Source: Stagnimonas sp. (lineage in GTDB: Bacteria; Pseudomonadota; Gammaproteobacteria; Nevskiales; Nevskiaceae). From it: DNA of 37,453 nucleotides. Position 1 is the first letter of the stretch; every line of letters starts with the position of its first letter. Positions 8,377-16,547 of this stretch are shown here, piece after piece. The translations under genes were made by a program, and so were the position numbers. The notes under the pieces were generated by a model. The model ran no database searches, was not told the origin of the DNA, and saw only the letters and a program-made list of their open reading frames with translations. The stretch lies in the NCBI GenBank assembly GCA_030696045.1, contig JAUYNO010000042.1, forward strand, positions 1-37,453. Reading direction: 5' to 3'.

Positions 8377-8489
8377 TTCCCCTCCCCCTTGCGGGGAGGG
8401 GTTAGGGGAGGGGGTCTGTCACGATGAAGTGCTCACTCAATAGCGAGCCTCCCCCCTCCCCTAGCCCCTCCCCGCAAGGGGGAGGGGAA
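8377..8489. repeat. Long inverted repeat built from two CCCTCCCC/GGGGAGGG units
   Basis: The left arm (8377-8414) and right arm (8448-8489) are reverse complements with essentially one mismatch over 38 bases, around a 33-base loop. Each arm is itself a small hairpin (CCCTCCCCCTTGCGGGGAGGGG type) plus a tail TTAGGGGAGGGGG. A related single unit lies at 16400-16436. It is placed between the end of pyc and the DUF2721 gene, where it could act as a transcription terminator or transcript stabiliser; it has the character of a dispersed REP-like doublet. Confidence 0.85.
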
Positions 8490-8499
8490 CAGGGCGCAG

Positions 8500-11400
8500 C
8501 TAGCCCGCCTCCAGCTCAATCAGCAAATCCCCCGCGCGCACGCTGTCGCCCGCATGCACATGCACGGCCTTCACCACCGCGTCCTGCGCTGCCGCCACCA
8601 GGGTTTCCATCTTCATGGCTTCCAGCGACAGCAGGGTCTCGCCCTTGCTGACCCGCTGGCCGGCCTGCACGGCGAGGCGCGCCACCGTGCCCGGCATCGG
8701 CGCGCCGACCTCCAGGGCATTGCCCTCGGCGGCCTTGCGGCGCTCGTGGGCCTGCTTCACGCCGGCATGGGCGATGCGCACCGCGCGCGGCTGGCCGTTG
8801 AGCTCGAAGAACAGCTTGCTGGCGCCCTCGTCTAGCAGTTCGGTGCGGCCCTGCAGGCGGATGACGAGCGTCTTGCCGGTGGCGATGTCGACGCTGATCT
8901 CCTCGTTCTCCGGCAGGCCGTAGAAGAAGGCCGGCGTCGGCAGGGTGCTGACATCGCCGTAGGCCTTCTGGTGCTCGACGTAGTCCTTGTAGACCTTGGG
9001 GTACATCAGGTGGCTGGCGAGATCGGTATCGCTCAGCTTCACGCCCAGGGCCTGCTCGGTCCGCTTGCGCTCGCCAACCAGATCGACGGCAGCGAGGCTG
9101 GCGCCCGGCCGTTCGGTCAGTGCCGGCTTGCCGCGCAGCACCTTGGCCTGCAGCGCCACCGGCCAGGGTTCGGGCGGCAGGCCCAGTTCGCCGCGGAACA
9201 GTTGCACCACCGACTCCGGGAAATCGACCGGATAGTCCGGATCGACCATCTGCTCGATGCTGAGCCCTTTGGCGACCATGTACAGCGCCAGGTCGCCGAC
9301 CACCTTCGAGCTGGGCGTGACCTTGACGATGTCGCCGAAGGCGCGGTTGACCTCGGCATAGCTTTTCGAGACCTCGGACCAGCGCGACTCCAGGCCCATG
9401 CTGCGCGCCTGCTCGCGCAGGTTGGTGTACTGGCCGCCCGGCATCTCGTGGCGGTAGACGTCGGCAGTGCCGCTGCGGATGTCGGACTCGAAGGGCGCGT
9501 ACCAGCGGCGCACGCCTTCCCAGTAGTCGGACAGCTGCTGCATCGCCTCGCTGCCGATGCCGGGATCGCGGGCATGGCCGCTGAGCGCCGCCGCGATGCT
9601 GCCGAGATTGGGCTGCGAGGTGAGGCCGGAGAGCGCATCGAGCGCGCCATCGACCGCATCGCAGCCGGCCTCCACCGCCGCCAGCACGCTGGCCGCCGCA
9701 ATGCCGCTGGTGTCGTGGGTGTGGAAGTGGATGGGAATGCCTACCTCCTGCTTCAGCACCCGCACCAGCTCGCCCGCCGCGCGCGGCTTGCAGATGCCGG
9801 CCATGTCCTTGATGCCGAGGATGTGGGCGCCGCCCTGCTCCAGCGCCTTCGCCAGCTTCACGTAGTAGGCGAGGTTGAACTTGGGCCGACTGCTGTCGAA
9901 CAGATCGCCGCTGTAGCAGAGCGTGCCCTCGCAGACCGCGCCGGACTCGATCACCGCGTCCATCGCCACCCGCATGTTGTCGACTGCATTGAGCGAGTCG
10001 AACACGCGGAAGATGTCGATGCCCTCCTTGGCCGCCTGCTGCACGAAATAGCGCACCACGTTGTCGGCGTAGTTGGTGTAGCCGACCGCATTGGCCGAGC
10101 GCAGCAGCATCTGGAACGGGATGTTGGGCACCGCCGCGCGCAGCTGGCGCAAGCGGTCCCAGGGGTCTTCCTTGAGGAAGCGCAGGGCGACGTCGAAGGT
10201 GGCGCCGCCCCAGCATTCCAGCGACAGCAGGCCCGGCAGCAGGCGCGCGTAGTGCGGCGCGATGGGCAGCAGGTCCGCCGTGCGCATGCGGGTAGCGAAC
10301 AGCGACTGGTGGGCGTCGCGCATGCTGGTGTCGGTGAGCAGCACCTGCGGCTGCGCCTTGATCCAGTCGGCGAAGCCCTTGGCGCCCAGCACCTTCAGCT
10401 GATCGCGCAGACCGCTGGGCGGCGCTGCCGCGAGATCGGTCGCCGGCAGCAGCGGCGCGGCCAGCGGCCCCACCGGCTTGGCCCGCCCCTTCATGTCCGG
10501 ATTGCCGTTGACCACCACCTCACCGATGAAGCTGAGCACCTTGGTGGCGCGGTCGAGCCGGGCGGTGAACTTGAACAGCTCCGGCGTGGTGTCGATGAAG
10601 CGCGTGGTCGCCTCGCCGCTGCTGAACAGCGGATGCGCGATGACGTTTTCCAGGAACTGCAGATTGGTGGAGACGCCGCGGATGCGGAACTCGCGCAGGG
10701 CGCGATCCATGCGGTGGATGGCGACATTGGCCTCCGGCGCCCAGGCGGTGACCTTCACCAGCAGCGAGTCGTAATGCGGCGTCACCACCGCGTTGGAATA
10801 CACCGTGCCGCCATCGAGGCGGATGCCGAAGCCGGCCGGACTGCGGTAGGCGGTGACGCGGCCGTGGTCCGGAGTGAAGCCGTTCTCCGGGTCTTCGGTG
10901 GTGACGCGGCATTGCAGGGCGTGGCCGGAGAGGCGCAGGTCTTCCTGCTTCGGCAGCCCCGGCTCGCCGATGTGGGCGCCCTCGGTGACGCGGATCTGCG
11001 CCGCCACCAGATCGACGCCGGTAACCATCTCGGTGACCGTGTGCTCGACCTGGATGCGCGGATTGACCTCGATGAAATAGAAGGCGCCGGTGTCGGCGTC
11101 CATCAGGAACTCGACGGTGCCGGCGTGCGAATAACCGACGCTCCGGCACAGCCGCACCGCCGCCGCGCACAGCGACTCGCGCTGGGCCTGATCGAGATAG
11201 GGCGCCGGCGCGCGCTCGACGACTTTCTGGTTGCGTCGCTGCACCGTGCAGTCGCGCTCGAACAGGTGCACCAGCGCGCCGTGCATATCGCCCAGCACCT
11301 GCACCTCGACATGGCGGGCACGGCGCACCAGCTTTTCGACATAGACCGCGTCATTGCCGAAGGCGGCCAGGGCCTCGCGCCGCGCCGATTCCATCTGCGG

Positions 11401-11946
11401 CCCCAGCTCGGCCTCGGTCTCGATTACCCGCATGCCGCGACCGCCGCCGCCCCAGCTGGCCTTCATCATCACCGGGTAGCCGACCGCCGCGACCAGGGGC
11501 AGGCAGGCGTCCAGCGTGCGCGGCAGCGCGCCGGTGGCAGGCAGGGTGGGCACCTGGGCGGCATCGGCGGCGGCACGCGCCGCCACCTTGTCGCCGAGGG
11601 TGCGCAGCACCTGGGGGCTGGGGCCGATGAAGCGGATGCCGGCGGCGGCACAGGCCTCGGCGAAGTCCGGGTTCTCGGACAGAAATCCGTAGCCCGGATG
11701 GATGGCATCGACCCCTGCCGCCACCGCGACCCGGACGATGTCGTGGATGTCGAGATAGGCGGCGATGGGCTTCTTGCCCTTGCCGACCAGATAGCTCTCG
11801 TCGGCCTTGAAGCGGTGCAGGGCGAAGCGGTCTTCGTGGGCGTAGATGGCGACGGTGCGGATGCCCATCTCCGCCGCCGCGCGCATGACGCGGATCGAAA
11901 TCTCGCCGCGATTGGCAACCAGCAGCTTGCGGATGGCCTTGCTCAT
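8500..11946 (-). CDS. pyc: Pyruvate carboxylase
   Basis: 1148 residues, the full single-chain length. Domain order is biotin carboxylase (1-450; ATP-grasp GGGGRGMRV and EVNPRIQVEHTVTEMVTG), carboxyltransferase (about 525-800; LLTDTSMRDAHQSL, RVFDSLNAVDNM, GIKDMAGICKPRAA), the allosteric/tetramerisation linker, and a C-terminal biotinyl domain with the attachment lysine in LEAMKMETLV. It converts pyruvate plus bicarbonate to oxaloacetate with ATP, the main anaplerotic route for growth on glycolytic or C3 substrates. A Shine-Dalgarno GGAAGAG precedes the ATG. The gene stands alone, bounded downstream by the long inverted repeat. Catalytic motifs are intact. Confidence 0.97.
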   Translation of the reverse strand: MSKAIRKLLVANRGEISIRVMRAAAEMGIRTVAIYAHEDRFALHRFKADESYLVGKGKKPIAAYLDIHDIVRVAVAAGVDAIHPGYGFLSENPDFAEACAAAGIRFIGPSPQVLRTLGDKVAARAAADAAQVPTLPATGALPRTLDACLPLVAAVGYPVMMKASWGGGGRGMRVIETEAELGPQMESARREALAAFGNDAVYVEKLVRRARHVEVQVLGDMHGALVHLFERDCTVQRRNQKVVERAPAPYLDQAQRESLCAAAVRLCRSVGYSHAGTVEFLMDADTGAFYFIEVNPRIQVEHTVTEMVTGVDLVAAQIRVTEGAHIGEPGLPKQEDLRLSGHALQCRVTTEDPENGFTPDHGRVTAYRSPAGFGIRLDGGTVYSNAVVTPHYDSLLVKVTAWAPEANVAIHRMDRALREFRIRGVSTNLQFLENVIAHPLFSSGEATTRFIDTTPELFKFTARLDRATKVLSFIGEVVVNGNPDMKGRAKPVGPLAAPLLPATDLAAAPPSGLRDQLKVLGAKGFADWIKAQPQVLLTDTSMRDAHQSLFATRMRTADLLPIAPHYARLLPGLLSLECWGGATFDVALRFLKEDPWDRLRQLRAAVPNIPFQMLLRSANAVGYTNYADNVVRYFVQQAAKEGIDIFRVFDSLNAVDNMRVAMDAVIESGAVCEGTLCYSGDLFDSSRPKFNLAYYVKLAKALEQGGAHILGIKDMAGICKPRAAGELVRVLKQEVGIPIHFHTHDTSGIAAASVLAAVEAGCDAVDGALDALSGLTSQPNLGSIAAALSGHARDPGIGSEAMQQLSDYWEGVRRWYAPFESDIRSGTADVYRHEMPGGQYTNLREQARSMGLESRWSEVSKSYAEVNRAFGDIVKVTPSSKVVGDLALYMVAKGLSIEQMVDPDYPVDFPESVVQLFRGELGLPPEPWPVALQAKVLRGKPALTERPGASLAAVDLVGERKRTEQALGVKLSDTDLASHLMYPKVYKDYVEHQKAYGDVSTLPTPAFFYGLPENEEISVDIATGKTLVIRLQGRTELLDEGASKLFFELNGQPRAVRIAHAGVKQAHERRKAAEGNALEVGAPMPGTVARLAVQAGQRVSKGETLLSLEAMKMETLVAAAQDAVVKAVHVHAGDSVRAGDLLIELEAG

Positions 11947-12064
11947 GCTCTTCCTTGCGCAGACGATGGATCAGGGCTGAGCCGCAGTATGGTTGCAGCG
12001 GCAGCGGCTCACGTACGGCGAACGCATTAGCCCGCCGCAATCCCCGTGCCGCTTTCGGGCGCGC

Positions 12065-13219
12065 TTACTGCACGCGACGCTGTTTCAGCCAGTCCAGCTT
12101 GGCGGCGTAGAAGGCGTGGTCCTGCGGGGTGGCGCTGTTTTCCAGCGCGATGCCCAGGTGCTTGCGGGCGCGGTCGGGGTCGCCCAGGCCGAGGTCGGCC
12201 AGGGCCAACCAGAAGTGGAACTCGTGGTAGTAGGCGGCGCGCCGAAGCTCCCGCTTGAACAGCTGCTTGGCGGCGGCATAGTCGCCCTGCTTCATCGCCG
12301 CCAGGCCCTGGTCGAAGAAATAGAAAGGCGGGTTGGGGTCGATTGCCGCCAGCTGGGCCGCCAGCTGCTGCGCTTCGGCGGTCTTGCCCTGGTCCGTCAG
12401 CACCTGCACCAGGTTGGACATCGCCGAGGTGTTTTCCGGCTCCAGGCTCAGGGCGTAGCGCAGGCTGCGCTCGGCCTCCGGCAGCCGGCCGTGGCGCAGG
12501 TAGATCACGCCGAGGGTGTTGTAGCTGTTGAGAAAGCTCGGGTCCTGGTGGATCGCCGCGCGGACAAAGGCATAGGCCTGGTCCAGCTGCGCCAGCGCCA
12601 GCTGTTCGGCGGCGCGGTTGTTCAGGTACATGGCCAGCACGGTTTCCTCGCGGATGGCGCGGGTGCGCTGGCCGCGCAACTCCTCGGCCGGCAGGAAGTC
12701 GATCACCACCGCCCCGGGGGTGTCGCCCTGGATGCGGGTGCCGGTGAGCGGATACGAGCCCAGGGCCAGGTTGACGTGGCCGCTGGCGAGGTTGAGGTCG
12801 CCGCTGCGGCTCCAGCTGTCGGCGATGTAGACCGACTGGTAGCGCACCGGCAGGCCGAGCCGCTTGGCAAAGGCGCCGGTCATCAGGGTCAGCGACAGGC
12901 AGTTGCCGGAGTGGCTGTCGAAGGCCTGGGCCGCGTTGCGGGTCAGGCTGGAGTCGTAGTGCAGCGCCAGCGGCCCGTCCTGGGCCATCGCCCGCAGCAG
13001 CCAGCCCTGCGGATCGCGGCCGCCATGGCGTAGCTGAAAGTCGTGGTCGAGCAGCTCCTGCATCGCCGGACTGAGCGCCAGCGCTTGGCTGATGTCGATG
13101 GGCTCCGCCGGCGGCGCGAACAGCGCGTCCTGCAGCAGCGCTGCATTGACGCCGAGCCGGGGCTGGCTGGCGCAGGCCGCCAGCAACAGCGAAACCAGGG
13201 TCAGTATTTGCCTATTCAT
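12065..13219 (-). CDS. Transglutaminase-like and TPR lipoprotein
   Basis: About 384 residues. The start is ATG 13219, with GGAG eight bases upstream; the frame stays open above it without a better signal. The N-terminus MNRQILTLVSLLLAACASQ is a lipoprotein signal with lipobox Cys16. Residues about 60-180 form a transglutaminase-like fold with plausible triad Cys107 (HSGNC), His148 (SGHVN) and Asp174 (VVIDF). Residues about 195-380 hold several TPR units (for example NSYNTLGVIYLRHGRLPEAE). Such proteins are probably envelope-anchored; whether they crosslink, hydrolyse amides or only bind is unknown. No operon partner is evident; pyc lies about 120 bases downstream. Confidence 0.83.
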   Translation of the reverse strand: MNRQILTLVSLLLAACASQPRLGVNAALLQDALFAPPAEPIDISQALALSPAMQELLDHDFQLRHGGRDPQGWLLRAMAQDGPLALHYDSSLTRNAAQAFDSHSGNCLSLTLMTGAFAKRLGLPVRYQSVYIADSWSRSGDLNLASGHVNLALGSYPLTGTRIQGDTPGAVVIDFLPAEELRGQRTRAIREETVLAMYLNNRAAEQLALAQLDQAYAFVRAAIHQDPSFLNSYNTLGVIYLRHGRLPEAERSLRYALSLEPENTSAMSNLVQVLTDQGKTAEAQQLAAQLAAIDPNPPFYFFDQGLAAMKQGDYAAAKQLFKRELRRAAYYHEFHFWLALADLGLGDPDRARKHLGIALENSATPQDHAFYAAKLDWLKQRRVQ

Positions 13220-13422
13220 GACCAAGCTCCTCTCCCCGCGAACTGCCAGTCTTCGCCGGGTGGTCCGAGCATACGCCAAGCCCGCGCGGCCCCTGCGACC
13301 GCCGGGCCAGCGGTGCAGCCAGCGGCCGTCGGCGGACCGGGACGGAGTGCCAGGAAGCCGGCGCCGGCGGCGGGCACGCCTGATGCAGGGCTCATGCGGC
13401 AGCCGACGACCCAGGAGCCCCC

Positions 13423-13623
13423 ATGACGGCCAGCACCATCCAGCACCCTTCCGGCGTGCCGCTCACCGCCCAGGTTTCGTGGATGCGCGCCAAGGTCGCG
13501 GCCGACCAGGTGCGCCTGCGCGATCTGATGCAGCGCGCCGCCATCAGCCCCCACGTCGCGGACCGCCAGATCCGCATCGAGAAAGCGATCCTGATGAGCC
13601 TGGAGCGGATGGCCTGCGGCTGA
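13423..13623 (+). CDS. Small hypothetical protein
   Basis: A 66-residue ORF with an AGGAG Shine-Dalgarno 7-8 bases before its ATG. The sequence starts MTASTIQHPSGVPLTAQVSW and then becomes a long amphipathic helix (AKVAADQVRLRDLMQRAAIS) with a second helix to the end. No signal peptide, cysteine or known motif is recognised. It lies 73 bases upstream of the large PHP-domain gene in the same direction, so it could be the first gene of that unit. The good ribosome site and helical pattern argue for a real gene; function is unknown. Confidence 0.5.
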   Translation: MTASTIQHPSGVPLTAQVSWMRAKVAADQVRLRDLMQRAAISPHVADRQIRIEKAILMSLERMACG

Positions 13624-13695
13624 GGCCCGGCCGGCGGGGGCCGTCAAATCCCCGTGATCTTGGTCCGCTAGGCTGAGCGACGCCTCTGCTCGTGG

Positions 13696-16344
13696 ATGTC
13701 CGCAATGCGCCTAGCCAGTCTGTCCCTCCTCGGTTTCCTGCTTGTCGCCTGTGCCCGCGACGAGCACGCGCCGGAATCCGCCGTCCCCACGGCGCCGAAG
13801 GCCAAGGCCCTGGCCGCCGCTGCCGCGCCGGTCGGCAGCTGGCTGGCCGGCGACATGCACGTCCACAACGACCACTCGGCGGACGGCAGCGCCCTGCGCC
13901 AGGCGCTCGATGGCCGTGGCCCCGGCAATGTCAGCGTCGCCGACCAGATCGGCCAGGGCGTGCTGAACGGCCTGTCCTGGATGCCGCTCACCGACCACCG
14001 CACCTACGACCAGCACTACGACCCGCTGTGGGAGTCCGCCTCGCTGCTGCTGATCCCGGGCGAGGAGATCAACGGCAGCCCGCACGGCACCGCGCTCGGC
14101 CACCTGGACTGGCTGGTGCAGGACGCCGTCTACGCCGGCCGCCCGGACTGGAGCACGATCCAGACCTCGATCTGGGACGCCCATCTGCAGGGCGCGCTGT
14201 ACGGGCACAACCACCCGGACGACGGCCAGGTCGAGTCCGACGGCATCACCCCCAACGAGCGGGCCAATGCCATCGGTTTCGACACCATGGAAATCTGGAA
14301 CAAGGGTTCCGGCATCGCCACCGAGCTGCGCTTTGCCGAGTACCAGTGGAATCGCGGCCTGCGCTTTTCCGGCGTCGGGGCTTCCGACAACCACTTCCGC
14401 GAACTCTGGGCGGTGGCCGGCCCCGGCCTGCCGGCGACCAGCGCCTTCGCGGTGGAGCGCAGCGAGCGCGGCATCCTGCAGGCCCTGACCAGCGGCCGCA
14501 TCGTCATCCAGAACCGCCTGGACCCGCTGACCCCCAGCGTCACCCTGGAAGCCGACCTGCAGAACGACGGCGTCTACGAGGCCCTCGCCGGTGACGAGCT
14601 GGTGGTGCCGCCGGGCACCGCCGGCAAGCTGCGGGTGGTGGTGACCCAGGCCACGGGCGCGACGATCAACGTCTGGAAGAACCCGGGCAAGTTCGCCGGC
14701 GGCACGCCGTTCCAGACCAGCACCGGCACCACCCCGACCGCGACCCTGGTCTACGACATCAGCACCGACGACAGCGACGCCTGGTACTACGTGGAAGTGA
14801 CCGGCGTCGGCGAACTCGACTCGGTGAATACCGCCATCGCCGACAACCCCGCCGGCGTCACCCAGGAGATCCTCACCGGCATCGCCAACCAGCGGCGCGC
14901 GATCACCGCGCCGATCTTCATAGGCCCCCGGCTGGCGGTGCCCGATCCGCTCATCCCCCTGCCGCCCGATCTCGGCGGCGACGACGGCGCCCGGCAGGTG
15001 ATCGGCGAACCCGGGGCCTACGCCGGCTTCCCCGATCTGGCGGTCGCCGAGGGCCTGCACCACCTGGTCGCCGAGCGGCACCGGCCGGGCGCGACCCAGG
15101 TGGTCTACCGCCGGCTCGCCGTCGACGGCAGTCTGGGGGAGGAAATCGACCTGGCCCCGGCCAGCAAGGCGGCGCGCTTCCCGCGCATCGCCGCGCGTGG
15201 CAAGGACCTGTTCGTGGTCTGGCAGGACGAACGCGCCGGCCAGGTGCCGCGCCGGCCCGCGATCTACCTGCGCCATTCCGGCGACGGCGGCCTGAGCTGG
15301 GACAGCGAGCAGCTGCTGCGCGAACTGCCCGGCCGCGCCGAGCGCCCGGCCATCGCCCTGACTCCGGCCGGGCAGCCGGTGGTGGTCTGGCAGGAGATCC
15401 GCGCCGCCGAGCCCTTCGATGTCTTCGCCCAGGTCGTCGGTGTCGATGCCGCCCCGGTCAATCTCTCCCGCCCGGGCAAGAGCTTCAACGCCGCCAATCC
15501 GGTGGACACCCGCAGCGCGCTGTATCCGGCCTCGGTGTGGCCGGCGGTGGCGGTGCGGGCGGATGGCCTGATCGCGGTCGCCTACCACGATAACCGCAAC
15601 GACCAGGACCCGCTCTGGACCGGCCAGGTCATCACCGGCGACGGCACCGAAACCGACCACTGGAAGGTGCTGGTGCAGCTGCGCAAGCCGGGCGAGGCCG
15701 GCTTTGGCAATGCCGTGGCCCTGGGCAAGGACGGCGAGGCCAATCGCCATCCCAGCCTGGCCTACACCGCCGACGGCGCGCTGCTCGCAGTATGGGACGG
15801 CATCGTCGCCAACCCGGCCGGCGAGAGCCGCTCGATCCGCTACGCGCTGTCGGCCGATGGCGGCGCCAGCTTCGCCGATGCCAGCGATCCGCCGGTGATC
15901 GCCGCCGACCCCAACCGCGCCGACAGCCAGCAGCCCCGGCTCGGCACCGACGCCGACGGCCGCGTGCGCGCCGTGTGGTTCGACAACCGCGCCGCAGACT
16001 GGCGCTGGCGGACGATGACCGCTGTGCTCGGCGCCGACCGCCAGTGGAGCACCGCCGAGATGCTGATGGCCAAGGGCCTCAACGGCTGGCCGGCCACCAG
16101 CGGCGGCGCCATCGTCATCGCCAGCACCCGCAACGCCCAGCGCCTGCAGCGCGACCCGACCCAGGAAATCTTCCTGCGGCCGGTGGCCAAGGCGGTGCCG
16201 CCGGTGGTCGAGCCGCCGGTCGTGCCACCGACCGTGCCGCCCGCGACCGGCAGCAGCGGCCGCTTCGGCGGCGGCGTGCTGGGTGGCGGGCTGCTGGTGG
16301 CGCTGTCGCTGCTGGGGCTGGCGCGTCGGCGCCGGGCCCGGTGA
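13696..16344 (+). CDS. Surface lipoprotein: PHP/CehA-like metallohydrolase plus sialidase-like repeats
   Basis: 882 residues (ATG 13696, or ATG 13705 giving MRLASLSLLGFLLVAC). The N-terminus ends in a lipobox-like LLVAC. Residues about 48-290 form a PHP-type metallohydrolase domain of the CehA/McbA kind: GDMHVHNDHSADG, PLTDHRTYD, PGEEINGSPHG, YGHNHPDD and GASDNHFRELW supply the metal-ligand His/Asp residues. Residues about 430-830 contain repeated sialidase/BNR-like beta-propeller strands (SGDGGLSWDSE, SADGGASFADA, with FVVWQDER, AVAYHDNRND and AVWFDNRA). The C-terminus (GSSGRFGGGVLGGGLLVALS, then LLGLARRRRAR) resembles a GlyGly-CTERM sorting tail: glycine motif, hydrophobic helix, arginine cluster. 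A phosphoesterase-like or related hydrolytic role at the cell surface is likely; the substrate is unknown. Confidence 0.85.
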   Translation: MSAMRLASLSLLGFLLVACARDEHAPESAVPTAPKAKALAAAAAPVGSWLAGDMHVHNDHSADGSALRQALDGRGPGNVSVADQIGQGVLNGLSWMPLTDHRTYDQHYDPLWESASLLLIPGEEINGSPHGTALGHLDWLVQDAVYAGRPDWSTIQTSIWDAHLQGALYGHNHPDDGQVESDGITPNERANAIGFDTMEIWNKGSGIATELRFAEYQWNRGLRFSGVGASDNHFRELWAVAGPGLPATSAFAVERSERGILQALTSGRIVIQNRLDPLTPSVTLEADLQNDGVYEALAGDELVVPPGTAGKLRVVVTQATGATINVWKNPGKFAGGTPFQTSTGTTPTATLVYDISTDDSDAWYYVEVTGVGELDSVNTAIADNPAGVTQEILTGIANQRRAITAPIFIGPRLAVPDPLIPLPPDLGGDDGARQVIGEPGAYAGFPDLAVAEGLHHLVAERHRPGATQVVYRRLAVDGSLGEEIDLAPASKAARFPRIAARGKDLFVVWQDERAGQVPRRPAIYLRHSGDGGLSWDSEQLLRELPGRAERPAIALTPAGQPVVVWQEIRAAEPFDVFAQVVGVDAAPVNLSRPGKSFNAANPVDTRSALYPASVWPAVAVRADGLIAVAYHDNRNDQDPLWTGQVITGDGTETDHWKVLVQLRKPGEAGFGNAVALGKDGEANRHPSLAYTADGALLAVWDGIVANPAGESRSIRYALSADGGASFADASDPPVIAADPNRADSQQPRLGTDADGRVRAVWFDNRAADWRWRTMTAVLGADRQWSTAEMLMAKGLNGWPATSGGAIVIASTRNAQRLQRDPTQEIFLRPVAKAVPPVVEPPVVPPTVPPATGSSGRFGGGVLGGGLLVALSLLGLARRRRAR

Positions 16345-16399
16345 GGCAGGGCCTGTTCCTGGTGCCAATGGCGACCTCGTTCTTCGCCGCGCCAACCTG

Positions 16400-16436
16400 T
16401 CCCCTCCCCCACCTACGGGGGAGGGTTAGGCTGGGG
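16400..16436. repeat. REP-like unit CCCTCCCCC-N-GGGGGAGGG
   Basis: A hairpin CCCTCCCCC/GGGGGAGGG followed by TTAGGCTGGGG, related to each arm of the 8377-8489 inverted repeat (same hairpin core and TTAGG tail). It lies 56 bases after the stop of the PHP-domain gene and may terminate its transcript. Confidence 0.65.
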
Positions 16437-16460
16437 ACTGCGAGCGGCACGAGCCTGCGC

Positions 16461-16547
16461 TGCGGCAAATAACGCCGCATATATTGCGGCGATTGACTTG
16501 TCCAGGCGGCGATACAACCCCACAATCGCCGCATGAATGGCGGCGAA
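16461..16547. promoter_or_regulatory. Cluster of CGCCGC/GCGGCG palindromes at the fic start
   Basis: A perfect palindrome CGCCGCA-N5-TGCGGCG occupies 16473-16491, preceded by another half-site TGCGGC at 16461. GCGGCGAT then recurs at 16486 and 16506 (exactly 20 bases apart), its inverse ATCGCCGC is at 16525-16532, and GCGGCGAA is at 16540; the last two flank the ATG of fic. The regular spacing suggests a repressor operator covering the promoter and start. In a GC-rich genome some of this can be chance. Confidence 0.4.

Noticed and set aside
8971..12030. Very long plus-strand open frame (over 1000 codons) opposite pyruvate carboxylase
   Set aside because: It is the antisense of a highly conserved gene in GC-rich DNA; its translation has no recognisable motif and is dominated by Arg, Gln, His and Ala typical of shadow frames.
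13711..16395. Long minus-strand open frame opposite the PHP-domain gene
   Set aside because: Composition is that of a shadow frame; the plus strand has a signal sequence and clear domain motifs.
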